From the NCBI GenBank assembly GCA_037576195.1, contig CM075102.1, positions 4,526,001 through 4,590,000 of the forward strand: a stretch of 64,000 nt of DNA. The letters run 5' to 3'. The notes beneath the pieces are model-generated. The model was given only the letters and a program-made list of their open reading frames with translations, had not been told where the DNA came from and did not search any database. Position 1 is the first letter of the stretch, and every line of letters begins with the position of its first letter. The stretch is from Phytoseiulus persimilis. Lineage: Eukaryota > Arthropoda > Arachnida > Mesostigmata > Phytoseiidae. Positions 12,960 to 24,833 of this stretch are shown here, in pieces. A program made the translations under genes and the position numbers.

Positions 12960-13175
12960 CCCTAAAATCCCGCAGATGACGAACCTTTTTTTTTCGATTT
13001 TTTCTCGAAAAACCGCGTCAGATAATATCGTTATTTGCCGAATTCGCTATATGATGAGCTCGTTCCCTGACGAGTTCGTCATCTGACAATTTGATTATCT
13101 GATAAGCTCGTTATCTGATCCGTTTTCCTCACAGTAAATCGAAAAGAAGAGTTCGTTATCTGCGGGATTTTAGGG
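12960..13175. mobile_element. MITE with long terminal inverted repeats and TA target sites
   Basis: The left end CCCTAAAATCCCGCAGAT (12960 onwards) is matched exactly in inverted orientation at the right end (to 13175). Similarity continues inward for about 45-55 bases with few differences: GACGAAC and AACGAAC follow on the two sides, then T-rich stretches and TCGAT. The element is flanked by TA on both sides (12958-12959 and 13176-13177), the duplication made by Tc1/mariner-type transposases. The 216-bp body has no coding capacity and contains internal copies of a GATAAGCTCGTTATCTGA-like motif. It is a non-autonomous element mobilised in trans; the near-identity of its arms suggests a fairly recent insertion compared with other repeats here. 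Confidence 0.88.
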
Positions 13176-13179
13176 TACG

Positions 13180-14860
13180 TTGGTTATCAGTTTTCCACCA
13201 TTTCCGCTCTCGGGTTGTCGGCAATTATTCGAACGTCTGGAGCCTATGTAGGATTTCGAAACGATTGGGATAACCAGAATGACGAACGGCTTTTTTGATG
13301 AGCTCCCGCAGATAGTTCCCAACTTTCGCAACCGGGCATCCGGCAAGTGATGATTCAGATCAAAATAACTCCCAACCCTTGAAAATCGAGTCGGAGAGAT
13401 CACGTCACGCTCAAATTTCAGTTCAAAAGAGCTCAGGGAAACTCGTTAGTGCGATTGGGACCTCGTCCAGTCGGTGCGGTAACCGTTGCTCTTCCCAGGC
13501 GATAGAGGAAGGACACTCTCTATTCAGCAGCGCTGACCTCCGAACGATGGCTTTGGCTGGCGACGAGATCCTCATTTCCGTTTTCGAGACGCTCAGGAGC
13601 AACGACGGCTGGAGAACGAAAAGAAGGAGAACGAAAGCGACTTCCGCTTCCGTGCGCCATAATGTCCTCTAATTGGAGTTGATACCCCCTTGTCGTCCTG
13701 TCCCGTGGGTCTCCGCTTATGGCCTCGAGCGAACTTCTATTTCACGATCCTTTTCTCAAAAGTCACTGTCTAGCGACGCCCATGTTCGCTCCTGTTAGTG
13801 CGCTCGTTCGCCCGTCCGTTCAATATCAATCTTCCAAATTCTTCACTGTCCCTCTATCATCGTCTGGGGCCTCTTTGATTCGATTCCGCGACCTCGAAAC
13901 GATGGGTAATCCGCCTCATACGGTTCAGCTCAACCCCTGTTTGCTCTGGAAATCATCCCAAGGAGCGAGTTACCTCTCCATCATCCTGCGTCTTCAGCAA
14001 ACCGGATGGATGCATTCATGAGATCAGGTTGATGATTGTCTTCCGAAGCCATCCACGTTGGTGGATAGATGGATTAATGGATGTCCGACGCCCGGGTTGA
14101 TGGAGGCTTGATGCCTGGATTTGAAAACTCTCGTGACTCTCTTGATGACCGTGTTAGCTCTGATTCAGGGGCGGGATTCGTTGCTGTTCACACTCAGAAG
14201 AGTGCCTGTTCGTTGGAAAGCGCCAGTCTGCTCTGGAAACAAGGTAATACCATGATTTTCTCCTTACTGTTGGAGATTCGGCCACCGATTCAACCTCCCA
14301 AAGAGTACGCGTCTTTCAGACAGTTCCGTTTATGAGAAAAGTCCTTGAACTATGAAAGTCGCGGTGAGCATTATGCATCTGACATGGGTACCTCATAAAC
14401 TCATGAATCCACAGATTGGTGGACGGTGGTTGATGGCGAATGCCGAAGCCTCCGGGTGATAATCAATTAACAGGGAGCTTCCATAACTGGAACCCGGGAA
14501 TTCAGACATTTTTCATCATCCGTTTATGGATGCCAGACTCCGTCCATGGAACGGATGGATGCATAAATCGCTGGGAGTTTCCCTGTTGTCACGTGAACCA
14601 GTAGATTCTGCCATTGAACATTCATTCATCCGCCTCGCTCCATGGGTATATGGACGACGAAAAAGGGGGAATACTCTAACTTCCTGGCTCCAGTCATCAG
14701 ACTCCACGGCCGATGTTTTGACATTTTGTCCATGTCCATTTTGGTTTTTGCCCTCTCCACTTCCCTGAATTTCGACCCGGAGGCCTCTTCGCTTTCTGTA
14801 CTATTGCTCCCATACCTTCTGGTTGGCTATGGGATTCGTGTTCGGACGGTGCTCCAGAGT
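13180..14860. other. No gene recognised; GGAT-rich stretches
   Basis: Around 14040-14110 and 14515-14560 the words GGATGGATG, TGGATAGATGG and ATGGATGC recur, and AACAGGGA (about 14469) has an inverted partner TCCCTGTT (about 14579). This may be degenerate simple-sequence or MITE-like DNA. No complete element or gene could be delimited. Confidence 0.35.
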
Positions 14861-14871
14861 CTAGCCGAATA

Positions 14872-14920
14872 CAGACTACTGATTTTCTGATGATTTTCTG
14901 ACTACTGATGATTTTCTGGG
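14872..14920. repeat. Short direct repeat, GACTACTGATTTTCTGATG type
   Basis: The words CTACTGAT and GATTTTCTG recur: CTACTGATTTTCTGATGATTT is followed closely by CTGACTACTGATGATTTTCTG. This makes two to three imperfect copies of a 20-28 base unit immediately upstream of the larger degenerate tandem array. Confidence 0.55.
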
Positions 14921-14940
14921 TCATAGGGATTGATTCTGCC

Positions 14941-15131
14941 GTCAATCGGACTATTATCTCCGGAATCTGAGGAGATAATCGAGGCGAGAATCAAGTAGCC
15001 GATCCGACAATTTTTCCCGAATCCATAGAGGCGATTCGGGGATCGGTCTGACCATGCTTTTCGGAGTCTGCATAGGTCTTTCCGGGGTCGATCGGACCTT
15101 ACTCCCGGGGTCTTTGGAGGTGATTCGGCGG
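14941..15131. repeat. Degenerate tandem repeat, about four units of 42-57 bp
   Basis: Four adjacent segments align to one pattern, GTCGATCGGACCTTACTCCC then GGGGTCTTTGGAGGTGATTC. Copies begin near 14941, 14998, 15039 and 15087. Each contains an (A/G)ATCGG or GATCCG start, a pyrimidine-rich middle and a GAATC/GGTCT...GAGG core. Divergence is high, perhaps 35-40%, so this is an old array. It lacks coding potential. Confidence 0.5.
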
Positions 15132-15139
15132 TGGATTTG

Positions 15140-18100
15140 AAGTCTACGAGTGTCTACAAGAGCGTTGAGAATCGCCTACGAGACTCTACGGGACCCTCTT
15201 CGATTGCGAGCTACGAGAAGAGCTGGATCGAAAACCACAGAACGAGTTCCTTGCAATGTCATATAATGAGGAAATAGTTTTAGGAACGATGCTTGCCCAA
15301 TGGAGAGAGGGAACATTTCTACCATGTCAAGGACCGCAGACGAACCGCGTGGGTGAAAGCTTCGTGGTTTTCGCTTCGAGTGTGATCTTCCGCTGCGACG
15401 CAGCCCCCCCCCCCTCCGTCATGCCTTCTTACTAACATGACTGACCCCTGTCTCGGATGGAAGGGAGTGCGAGAACTGAAAATACCTCAGCGCATCAGTC
15501 GCACCCGCTCACGTCCCCGTTGACAACTTTTATGCGATTCCGGCGGGACACTGCCGTCCGTTTTGTTTCAGTTTGTGAGTCGTTCTCGTAATGTATCTGA
15601 ATACGAAGCACGTGCCCCGCATGGTTTCATTGAAAGCGAAGGGCATATTTCATCTCGGCCAGGAGCAGATGTTACGACATTGAGTTCCTGAAACAGAACC
15701 AGAGACGGGCGAGCAATGAAAAAATAAAGGTTCCATGAGGAGATTTCGCAGAAAAATTCATACGGTTCGGTTGTCATTCCGAATATTTGTTCTGCTGGTT
15801 CCATAAAACGCTATGCAGTAACGTCTGGTATTTGTACGTTTCGTTATCAGTTGAAGACAGGTCCCGATAGACGGCTGCCTGGCGATAAAATGGAATACAA
15901 AGACATAAATTACGAGCAAGCGAGAATGCAGCGAACAAAGGTGCCGATGGAGCCGATTTCGATTCGCTATCTGGAATCGTCTAGAAAGTTGTAAACCCCG
16001 GAACGTTCAGAGATCAACTCCGCAAAACTCGTATGAAAAGCCTTTCTTTCACGAAGATCGCTATTTTCACAATCATCAAAATCGGAAACGAAACATATTC
16101 TGCGCTTTCTGATCGGGTTTGAACCTCCACCTTCCTTGAAGGTACATACCTGGAAAGCTTCCGTCTGCCGGGGAAGGGCTCGTCATCCGCGGTAGTTCAG
16201 GGTGAAAGCAGCGGAGGAGTCGAATCGCGCGGCGGAGCTGAATGCAGGCTTGCGTCAACGATTCGAGATATTCCGAGCTGGAAGTCGGTGCGAGGTTGCC
16301 GAAGTCGATCCTCGACATGAGGAGCTCCAACGTGAGGTTCGAGCCCCGACTCCACGCCGTTGGACAGGCTGCCCGCTTAACGTTGAGCACGCGAGTATAG
16401 TTCCCGCCCACACTAGAATGAGGCTTCGGAATTTTAAAAGGTCTTTAATGGTATCCAGTCATCGAGCGGTTGAAAAATCGGAACAGCCGACCCATTCCAA
16501 CGATGAACACAATTTTCGCTGCTCGCTATTTCCATTTTCATTTGGTCAGTCGGAAGAATAGCGATAATTACTTGAGAGGAACGCAGAAAGTCCGGGGTCA
16601 GGACACAATCCTAGTGAGGAAGACTGAGCGACAGCACTCCATATGTTCTGAACATTGATTGACAATCGAGCGGTCCCAGACTGTGAGTCGTCCAGCGCAT
16701 GGGCTCCGGTTTCGCTTTGCTCTCTCTGCGAGTAGCCGACGGTGAAAGTATGAAACATGGAAACTCGAATCACGAACGGCTCACTCAGAGACTTGGTCAG
16801 ACGAGTTGTGTCCGGGCTGGAATAGCCCTGAATATTTCGCGCATGCATTCCGAAATTTCCCAATCACGAGCGTAGTAAAATTAGTGCCGCTCGGAAATAA
16901 CCTCGCGTACACTCTTACACGCGAAGATTGAAGTTCCGGATTTTCTGTTCATTCGAGAATTTGGCTCGGTTCGCTTGTGAGTTCCCTAGGTTGTTGGTCA
17001 CCGGGACGATCTCGGATCGAATTGCGACGCGATCTCGAGTTTACGAATATGTACTCGTCGTTTGTACCGCGGAGAACTATCGAGTAGTGTCTGAGCTCAA
17101 CGGAGGAGATCTTCAGTCACCCTTAGTCAATCACGGCGAACTGAGAGAAATTATTATCCGATGTGACTGCCTGGCATCAAAAATCCGTGACGTTCAACGG
17201 AACCCCCCTCCCTCCAGATCCATCTGAAATCGAGAGCATCATGAGACAATATTACTAGAGCGACGCAATTTACGATGGCGAATCCTACAGGATTACCATG
17301 GAAAATGAATTTCCCTGGATCGAATCCACGACCACCCTGTTCACTATGAAGGTCTTCCTTTATTGAGAAGTGACAAGGGATTCGATGCAGTGGGTTCGAT
17401 GGCTGGAGCTTGCATCTCGAATGAGACCCACCACCCATTTACGCCGAATATCTCGCAGAGAAACTCCCCCTGCGACTCATACCGGGAGACCCGCCTCGTC
17501 TTGAGCACTTTTTGGGTCACAGAGGGAATCAGGTTCCAGCCATTCTTCGAGTTCTCCACATCTAAGCTGGTGTGAGAACTGTAAACGAATCGGGGCCCTA
17601 TGGTTGATCTGAGTCCCTGAGACACACCGGCAGTATCTCTCGAGACTGCGGACGACTTCAAACTTGAGACTCCGGTGAACAGAATCAACGGAGAAAGTGA
17701 TGTGTGTCTTTCTGCCAGATTGAGTGAACTTCGGGGCCGACCTGCGCGTCTCAGAAAACTTTTGCTGCTGCGGCGACGGCGTCGTCTGCGAAGATCCATC
17801 CATGTCTCGATCGATCGAAGTTCATCTCCTGACGAATTGAAACGTTTTGACATCAAGTGTTGCTCCGTTCAACTCGGCGTCAAACAAATTCTGAAGCGGC
17901 CGCTCGTCAGTCTGCGGGGCTGACTGGCTAGCTGTGTTTTCCTTCGAATGAACGTCGCACCCGTCGGCTTAAATTCGTTCTTCAATCCACCGGTCGGCCC
18001 ATGAGAGTACTGGGAACCGGATCGAACACAGCTTCAAAATATCAAAATAGAATTCGAAGCGAAGCAGGACCATGCGGACGAGTTCGGTCCGTGGCTAATT

Positions 18101-21100
18101 CTGCCGCAGCGTGGAACGTGTGCGGACGTGTTCCTGACAGATCCTTCTCAGGAGAGAAACGGAGATGGCCGCAATGGAAATTTATTAATGGCGTACGTTT
18201 CATGAGAAAACGAACAAACGTCGGTCGGAAAAGCCGGTGGACGGCCAAAACGTTTGGGGTCAGTTTCTCATGGAAGCTTCCTTCAAGCGCGCTCAAAAGC
18301 TCCTCCCTGTTTTCTTCCACCGGTTAGCGCAGACTCACTGTTTTTGAGTGGAAAAGAGCCGAACGCAGCGATGAATTTTCATGAGGGGCGTCCGCAATTA
18401 TCAACTCACAGAATTGGAAAATTATGGAAATTCCGGAGCATCGACGAGTTGCCAACGCCCGAACGAAGGCGGTCTGGACAAAGGCGTGAACGGAGTCGGC
18501 CACTGTTGAGCAGAGCAAATGTCGTGTTCATCGAGTCGAGCTTTGAAAAATCGATTTTTCCAACGCGGCAACGATCTTCTCTGGAACGTTCCCGGCTACC
18601 CGAGCCTGGCGTCTGCGAAAACTGACTCGACATCTGCAGCAACCCGTTCTGGGAAGTCTCTTCATTCCATGAGCTCGGGGAGAAGTTATTCCACGAACCA
18701 GGACTACGAAGAGTTGTGAGTCGGAGAGTCTGATTTTCTCCTCAATCAGAAAGCTGATACCCTGGTCTGTGTTTTAAAGGGAAACTTGTCCAGGAAAGAT
18801 CGAGTGGAAGTCCCCGGTATCTACAGACTGCCTTCAGGGGCGTAGACCGAGGGGAGGCTCAAGGGGCATAACTCCATAATATCCGTCCTGAGCGAAGACG
18901 AAATATCCTGAAATTCCTCCGAGGCTTCCTCCGTGACGGATGAATTTCTTCCCCACTGCCGCGTAGAGAAAATTTTGTTCACATTAGACTCAGAGGGCTC
19001 CTATTCCGGTTCATATCGCTGGATTTCAGGCGATATCCGGAATACGACACTGGGGTCAAGCTCCCGAGCAAGCTCCGCTAGGTCTTGTAGCGATGAGGTC
19101 GAATAGATGGATGGGATGATTTTTCAATGAGCGAATAGCTGATAATTGTTGACTGATAAAACACGCGTAGAAACTGCATCGATCCTCCACCAGAAGAGTC
19201 TGAGGCGACGACGTACACACTGCGCCGCGTCGATTCGATCCGACGATAACAATCTGACAGGAACGATGCCGAACTACACCCGTTCCTGCAGGCCCCTGCC
19301 TCCGATCAGTGGGGTAGGAGCAGGCGGAGTAGAAGTCGTGGAGGGTAAGAAGCGGTCTGTAGTAGAAGGTAGCGAGCTCGATCTTGGCCCATCCCACTTC
19401 GGGTCTTTGTGTTCGATGCTGCGAGAACGACTACTTCGATGAAGGACGCGCGCACATTCCTCCCCGGGGTAAGAACTTCATTCTCTGTCACTCCTCTCGT
19501 TCGTAAGCATTCCATTTACACCTGGGCCTCAAACGGTCGGTGAGACGGTCGGTCGATGATAACGAGGAGATTTCTTCAGCTTTGGCAGCGATTGTCTTCA
19601 ATTCAACTGTGGAGCGGTCTGTGGCGGGGAGAGGACGAGCGAATACAGAAACTGCAGATAGTGTCTAGTGCGGTGGTCCACCTCAATCGCACGCGGATCG
19701 TAAGACGCCCACCGACAACATCAACGAGACGACAACGAGGACGCGATATATCATCGCAACGACACGCCGTATCATCGAGTGATGATTGTTCCCGTTCTGC
19801 CGTCGTCGCTCAACTCTGCCTGGTTAGTCATGGTGGTGACTGCAGCTTGTAGCAGAAGTGGCGGCGGTACAGACAGGGATTTATCACATGAATCGCTCGC
19901 TTTCCTCCTTCGATGAGGTGTGGTCGGATTGTTACCGCCAATGACCACTAGCGCGGTGGCCCATTTACAAAATGTACGCCGCTCGTCATCATCAGCGTCG
20001 TCACCACCGCCGCCGCATTCATTCGTCGTGTCGGATCCAGTTTTCTCGACATCACGTGGAGTCCATCGGTTCTGAGCATTTTCTCGAAATCCACCCACCA
20101 CTGGGTACATTTGTTTCCGGTATATTCGCTGTGAGGATGTTTATCCAGGATACGCTCCTGAATTTTGTTGCGAGACGGACTGCATCAACCACTCGGTCAT
20201 CGGTCAGACCATGATGAAGCATTCCATCGAGAGAGTGGTTCGCATTGGAGAATCGTGGTCGGAAAGGTTGTGGGATCGGAATCGATCGTGGCCTCGTGCG
20301 CGCGATCTCAGTCCTCCAGTCCTGACCTACAAAACGACGGGGACCTCCAAAGACAAGCTCTCAATCGAGTCACTGATGGTTCTTGCGGGGGGAAATTTAT
20401 GTGTTGTTGTCGTATCGATTGCTTGCAGCCGGACGCTTGTAGCGAGGTTTTCTAAGTCTCCTCGCAAAAGTTTATAAACGTCTGGGAGACGCCTGCTACG
20501 CTTCTCTTCACGAGGGCCGCGGGTCGATTGTCAATTTGCCGCGGCGGATTGAGTTTCCGTCGGATCCTCACGCAATCTCGACGCCGCCGTCAATGGAGAA
20601 ATACGATTGACCGCTTCCCCCGGACGAAGTCGAGCTATAAACTTCTTGTCGGACAAAGGTCCCAGTGTTGTCGTTCCTGGGGGCAATCCCGGCTTCTCGA
20701 GGCGACGCTTGTCAACTGTTTGTAATTGCCAGCTTGATACAGCGCCGATACCGTGAGGTTCCGAGATATAGATCAGAGGACCTTCTGGAGTCTTCAAGCC
20801 GCCCTGAGTGGGTGGTGTTGATACTTTTCGCAGGCTTCAGATGACACCCGGCTGACAGAGCTATTGATGAGAGGCACTGGCGAGAAGTGTTAGCGAAGCG
20901 CTCGCTCGTTCACGGCACTTACAAAAGACACTCTTTGTGTGGCGTCTGGCCGATCGCTCGACTGAGTCGCCGTTTCTGCCGTGGTCCACCCACATTTGAG
21001 GCAACCATTCAGCGTGTCTCAATCTGCCCTTCTCTTCATGCTCACCACGAATACACATTTGCGTCCGGCCATCATCATGAGGGCACCAGAATCGGGAATC

Positions 21101-21420
21101 GAGCATACGAGCTCTGCTAAGTGAAGTATACGGTGAAACAAGCATCGAACGAGTTCCTCGGGACTTGAGATGTATGCCGGACTGTTCGGCACCCTCGGAA
21201 CTCTGTGACGATTCAAGCAATCGGGGGGAAAGAGGAATCAAAGGGGATTCGAGGGAAGTCAGGGGTGCGGGACAGCGTCGCTAGCAAAGGCGAAATCGGA
21301 AGAAACTATTGGGATCGTGGTGAACCCCATGCTGACATCATCTGAATTCTTGAATCGCAGAGAAAAATTCAAGGGAAAATGAGGCAGGGAAACATTGAAG
21401 AAGTTTTTCCCAGGAAGGGT
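15140..21420. other. No gene recognised; 11-C homopolymer
   Basis: This 6.3-kb stretch has a run of 11 C at 15404-15414. Its open frames (longest 170 codons, minus strand 17344-17856) lack domain signatures and overlap comparable frames on the opposite strand. No further transposon signature or RNA gene was noticed. Confidence 0.45.
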
Positions 21421-21429
21421 TCGCTGTGA

Positions 21430-21840
21430 TGTGGAAACGGTCGATCGTCCTCAGGGATCGAACACCTCAGGCTTCAAAGCCGCCTTGACGCCGGATCCAA
21501 CTCCGTAGAACACACGATGATGAAGTGCGAGGCCCTCGACCAAGCTCGAGGAACCCTCACTTTCAGGGGAATCCCGAAGATGGTCGACAAGATGCTAGAG
21601 ATTCTGGAAAATTGGAAAAGTATTACCAAAACCATCCGTAACATCCTCACCGGGAAGGAAGTTCTGGCAAGACTCGGTGCGCCAAGCTGACCGAGGCGCT
21701 GACCATACAACGAAGTACATCGAATACGCAGAACGGTAACGCAGGTCCCATGGAGTAGAGCCCCAGGTGACTCGGGAGAAATAACAACAGTCCACCTGGG
21801 CGGAGTTCCGCTCATCTAGCGGTAGAGATAGGAGTGGTTC
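21430..21840 (+). mobile_element. 5'-truncated LINE, C-terminal end of ORF2 (R1-like) plus 3' tail
   Basis: An open frame (21430-21690) encodes the typical last part of an R1/Jockey-type LINE reverse-transcriptase protein. SVEHTMMKCEALDQARGTL resembles the conserved D-x-x-E-H-x4-C...R-x-x-L zinc-knuckle region. It is followed by IPKMVDKMLEILENWKSI, like the P-x-x-(I/V)-V-x-x-ML-x-x-x-x-NW segment, then a lysine-rich tail and stop TGA. The expected first cysteine pair is damaged: a stop (21427-21429) lies just before TGTGGA. No RT domain was found upstream, so only the 3' end was inserted or survives. Bases 21691-21840 are taken as the 3' untranslated region; its end is uncertain. Confidence 0.65.
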
Positions 21841-22261
21841 AGAAGAATCATCTCATGAACGGCGAGTGAAGGTCCTCACAGGCCGATCTTTACTATCCGT
21901 AAGGATTTCAGTCTTCAGATTGAGCTAATGAACTTCAGAATCACCGGAAAAGTTTGAGAATGCAATCCTACCCCCTGTTTTCCCTCTCTCCCGTACACAG
22001 TGCTGAGGGCGTCTCCGAGACAAGCGAAGCCAGGTCGGGCAGAGATCGGAAACCTATTAGAGTCAAGCCATTGCGTGTGCACCGCGGTATTGGCCTATAT
22101 TTCAGCAACGGAAAAAACTTGGCCATATTGCTGATGCCAGCGTCCGTGACCGTATCGTTTTGGGATCATCTTGTGTACAGAATTATGGACATGTTGTCCG
22201 AGCGAGCATCGCTTAGCGCTACGTGCTTTAAGTGGCCCTAAGCGCGGACACGCCATCGAGG

Positions 22262-22453
22262 ATGGCGAAGCCTACCGTGGACGATATCCTCGAACTACTT
22301 CGGGCCCCACTTGCCAGCAGTGGACGCGCCGAAGCAACGAACGCCGCGCCGCGCATAAAGGGACGCCCCACGACCACGAGACAGCGGCGAGATGAACAAG
22401 ACACGCTCCGGAGACCAAAACATTTGATGTATTATTACAATACGCGCGCTTAA
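22262..22453 (+). CDS. Small coding-like ORF, unknown product
   Basis: A 63-residue frame starts at ATG with a GC-rich third position. The first part (VDDILELLRAPL) looks like an amphipathic helix, and the rest is basic and arginine-rich. I do not recognise it. It could be a first exon, a short protein or a piece of a transposon ORF. The frame continues upstream without a stop for several codons, so the start is not certain. Confidence 0.25.
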   Translation: MAKPTVDDILELLRAPLASSGRAEATNAAPRIKGRPTTTRQRRDEQDTLRRPKHLMYYYNTRA

Positions 22454-23425
22454 TGAGCCAAACAACGGCAGCCCACAGGAGAACAGTGTTACTCTGTTCA
22501 TTGTTTCGCGGCTTCTACTGACAGACAGCCGAGTAAATGACAGGCTAGCGTTACAAATTGTTTTGAATGGATCTGAAATCCGATCCATCCGTTCGACGAG
22601 ATTCCCCCCTCTCCGCTCTTCACGGGCTGAGCGAAACTGTCGCGTTGGGATAATTGCTGTTTGGAGGAGAAGAAAGATCATTCGTCTCCACGACCACATG
22701 GAACCGAAGTCCCGGTCGATGCCGAAGTTTCATAGCGGCTCCATGACTCTTCTCTCGGATGGATAAGTTCGGCCATATAACTTGACCAATGCGGTACCAT
22801 GTACCAAACACCTCCCCACCTTCCTTGCCCCGACCAACGACGTCTACCCTCGCCCACCCAACAACGACACCGAGTACGATTGGCGAGAAACCCGAGTTGA
22901 CGACGTTTCTATTTCGCATGGTTACTGGAGTTTCTCTCTCTTTCTCTCTCAATTTTTTTTTTCTGATTTTGAATTCGACGCCGCGACACAAACAACGAGC
23001 TCCGAAAGGTTGCCGGTGCGTTCTGCCCTCTTCACCTACCGACCCGGCCGCAAACATCTGACATTTCGAAACTGCTATTTGGAGCCATACCACCCTGTAG
23101 TAGTCAAACGCGTCGTGCGGCCTAACAGCCCGTTGTCAAAACTTCATCGGATTCGTTGCCGGTGGATCGAATGAGTTTCGGAGCCCCGGGAGTCTCGAGA
23201 GATTCAGCACGCGGTGCTGGGAGACCAAAGTTGCCAAAGGAGACAGAGAAAGCTCCGGAGATCAATTTCCATCCATGCAATTCATCGTGGACTTGAATTT
23301 CGCGGTGATGGAGTGTTCCCTGAAGAGTTAATCTCAGAGAAAAATTCGCTTGCATCAAACCCGTACTCGATGAGAACGAACGCTCGAACCGTTCGTGGGA
23401 GTTGCGCAGAGGCCGAGGAGGAACC

Positions 23426-23641
23426 ATGAGGAAACAGACAGCAGAGCGAAACGCGAAGAGGATCCATACCGCAATTGACGAGTGGGATACGGACGAGCGA
23501 CGGGCACGTGACAGCGAAATGAAGAAAAACCCGAGTGAAGTATCTTCTTCCACCACAGCTAATTCCACGAGATGGTTTCGCGTCGTCTTCTTCCGCCGTC
23601 GAGTATTCCTCAGGAGAGTGTCGCCTGAGAGGTTTGTTTGA
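23426..23641 (+). CDS. Coding-like ORF, possible first exon, unknown product
   Basis: The ATG sits in a good eukaryotic context (GAACCATGA). The first 50 codons give a charged, helix-favouring peptide (RNAKRIHTAIDEWDTDERRA). After that the frame becomes arginine- and phenylalanine-rich, which suggests the real exon, if there is one, ends near 23570-23580, where GATGGTTTCG is a weak donor. Two further coding-like frames follow on the same strand (23700-23880 and 24046-24245), so these may be exons of one gene. No family is recognised. Confidence 0.28.
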   Translation: MRKQTAERNAKRIHTAIDEWDTDERRARDSEMKKNPSEVSSSTTANSTRWFRVVFFRRRVFLRRVSPERFV

Positions 23642-24045
23642 GGTGGTGTACCCAACTTCACTCGCGAGTCGTCGACGTCGACAAAACCTTTAATGAAGCT
23701 GGGGGTCCGATGTTGCTCGGGGACGCCAAACAGCGCGGAGCGACGATGAGGACGAAGACCATCACCGGCAGGAGAGGACGCACCTCAAGTCTGACAGAGG
23801 TGGAGAAACTAAGCACACTAAGCAACATCGAGAGCCGGAAAAAGGCGCGGGGAGTGCACGAGCCGCCAGGAAGGCAAACTCGCAGGTTTTTCGTTTATAC
23901 GAGACCTCTCCTTCGGTTCCTCCCGCGAGACACAGGCTTGATTGCGGATTCGTTCACTTATGCACTCATTTTGTTCCAGCCACGGTTTCCGCGGCGCGAG
24001 AGGAGCTCGGGGTTCCTCCACTCTGAGGTGCAATCTGGGTTTCAG

Positions 24046-24245
24046 TGGGGAGCAAGTTCGCCAAACCGTTCGGCACCGTGAAGAGCCTTCGATTGATCGC
24101 AGACACGGACTCCGATCCCAACGGAAGAACGAACGAGTCGGAGCTCATGTCGCGCCACGAGAACTTCACGCAACGTGCAGATGATCGATATCGCATGGTG
24201 CACTCTGACATTCTGATCCAATGGTCTGCTCCCGCCGCATGTACG
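24046..24245 (+). CDS. Candidate internal exon, unknown product
   Basis: A possible acceptor (CTGGGTTTCAG, ending 24045) leads into a frame with strongly GC-rich third positions over its first 40 codons. It encodes a soluble peptide with segments such as GTVKSLRLIADTDSDPNG and RHENFTQRADDRYRMVHSD. A donor-like ACG|GTAGTT lies at 24245/24246. The frame runs on to a stop at about 24294. An open minus-strand frame of 152 codons overlaps it, so the strand is not proven. I do not recognise the protein. Confidence 0.3.
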
Positions 24246-24833
24246 GTAGTTCCTCCCGGACTTCGATCCCTGCCATCAACTCGCTTTGCTTTCTGATCGT
24301 GAAAGACATTCAATGTGTGCATAACCTGTTTCCCCGGACCGGGCGACTCTCGCTGGAGAGCACTGACAAGTATCACAAACGCTCTTTGAAGTAGCCTGCG
24401 TCGCCGAACCGTCTTTGGTCGCAATGACTACCTCGAAAGAAATCTGTTTTTTCCATTCTGCTCGGAGAATCCATGTGTTCACATATCCGAATGCCGAGAA
24501 AGATTCTGTCGAGGTCACTCATCCAGTGCACTCGGATTCCCATCACCGTTGGAGAACTTGCATAGCTCATCGGATTTCCTCTGAGAATCTGTGTCGGGAG
24601 TTCCCTGCCCCAAGGGTGATCTCTTCCCGTCTTTGTTTTCCGGCTGAACCTCTCAGCCAGCCCTCAGAAGTGTCCCGGAATCACCTTTCGGTATTGCTTC
24701 AGTAACACTCCCTATCGCCTCGCAAATCCCATTACGGGCGGTGGGCTTGATTGGTTGATTGATTTAATTCCGATCTTCAATATGCACATATGGTCCCTTT
24801 CGTTTCAGGGCTGAAGTGTTTTGCGTTCACAGA

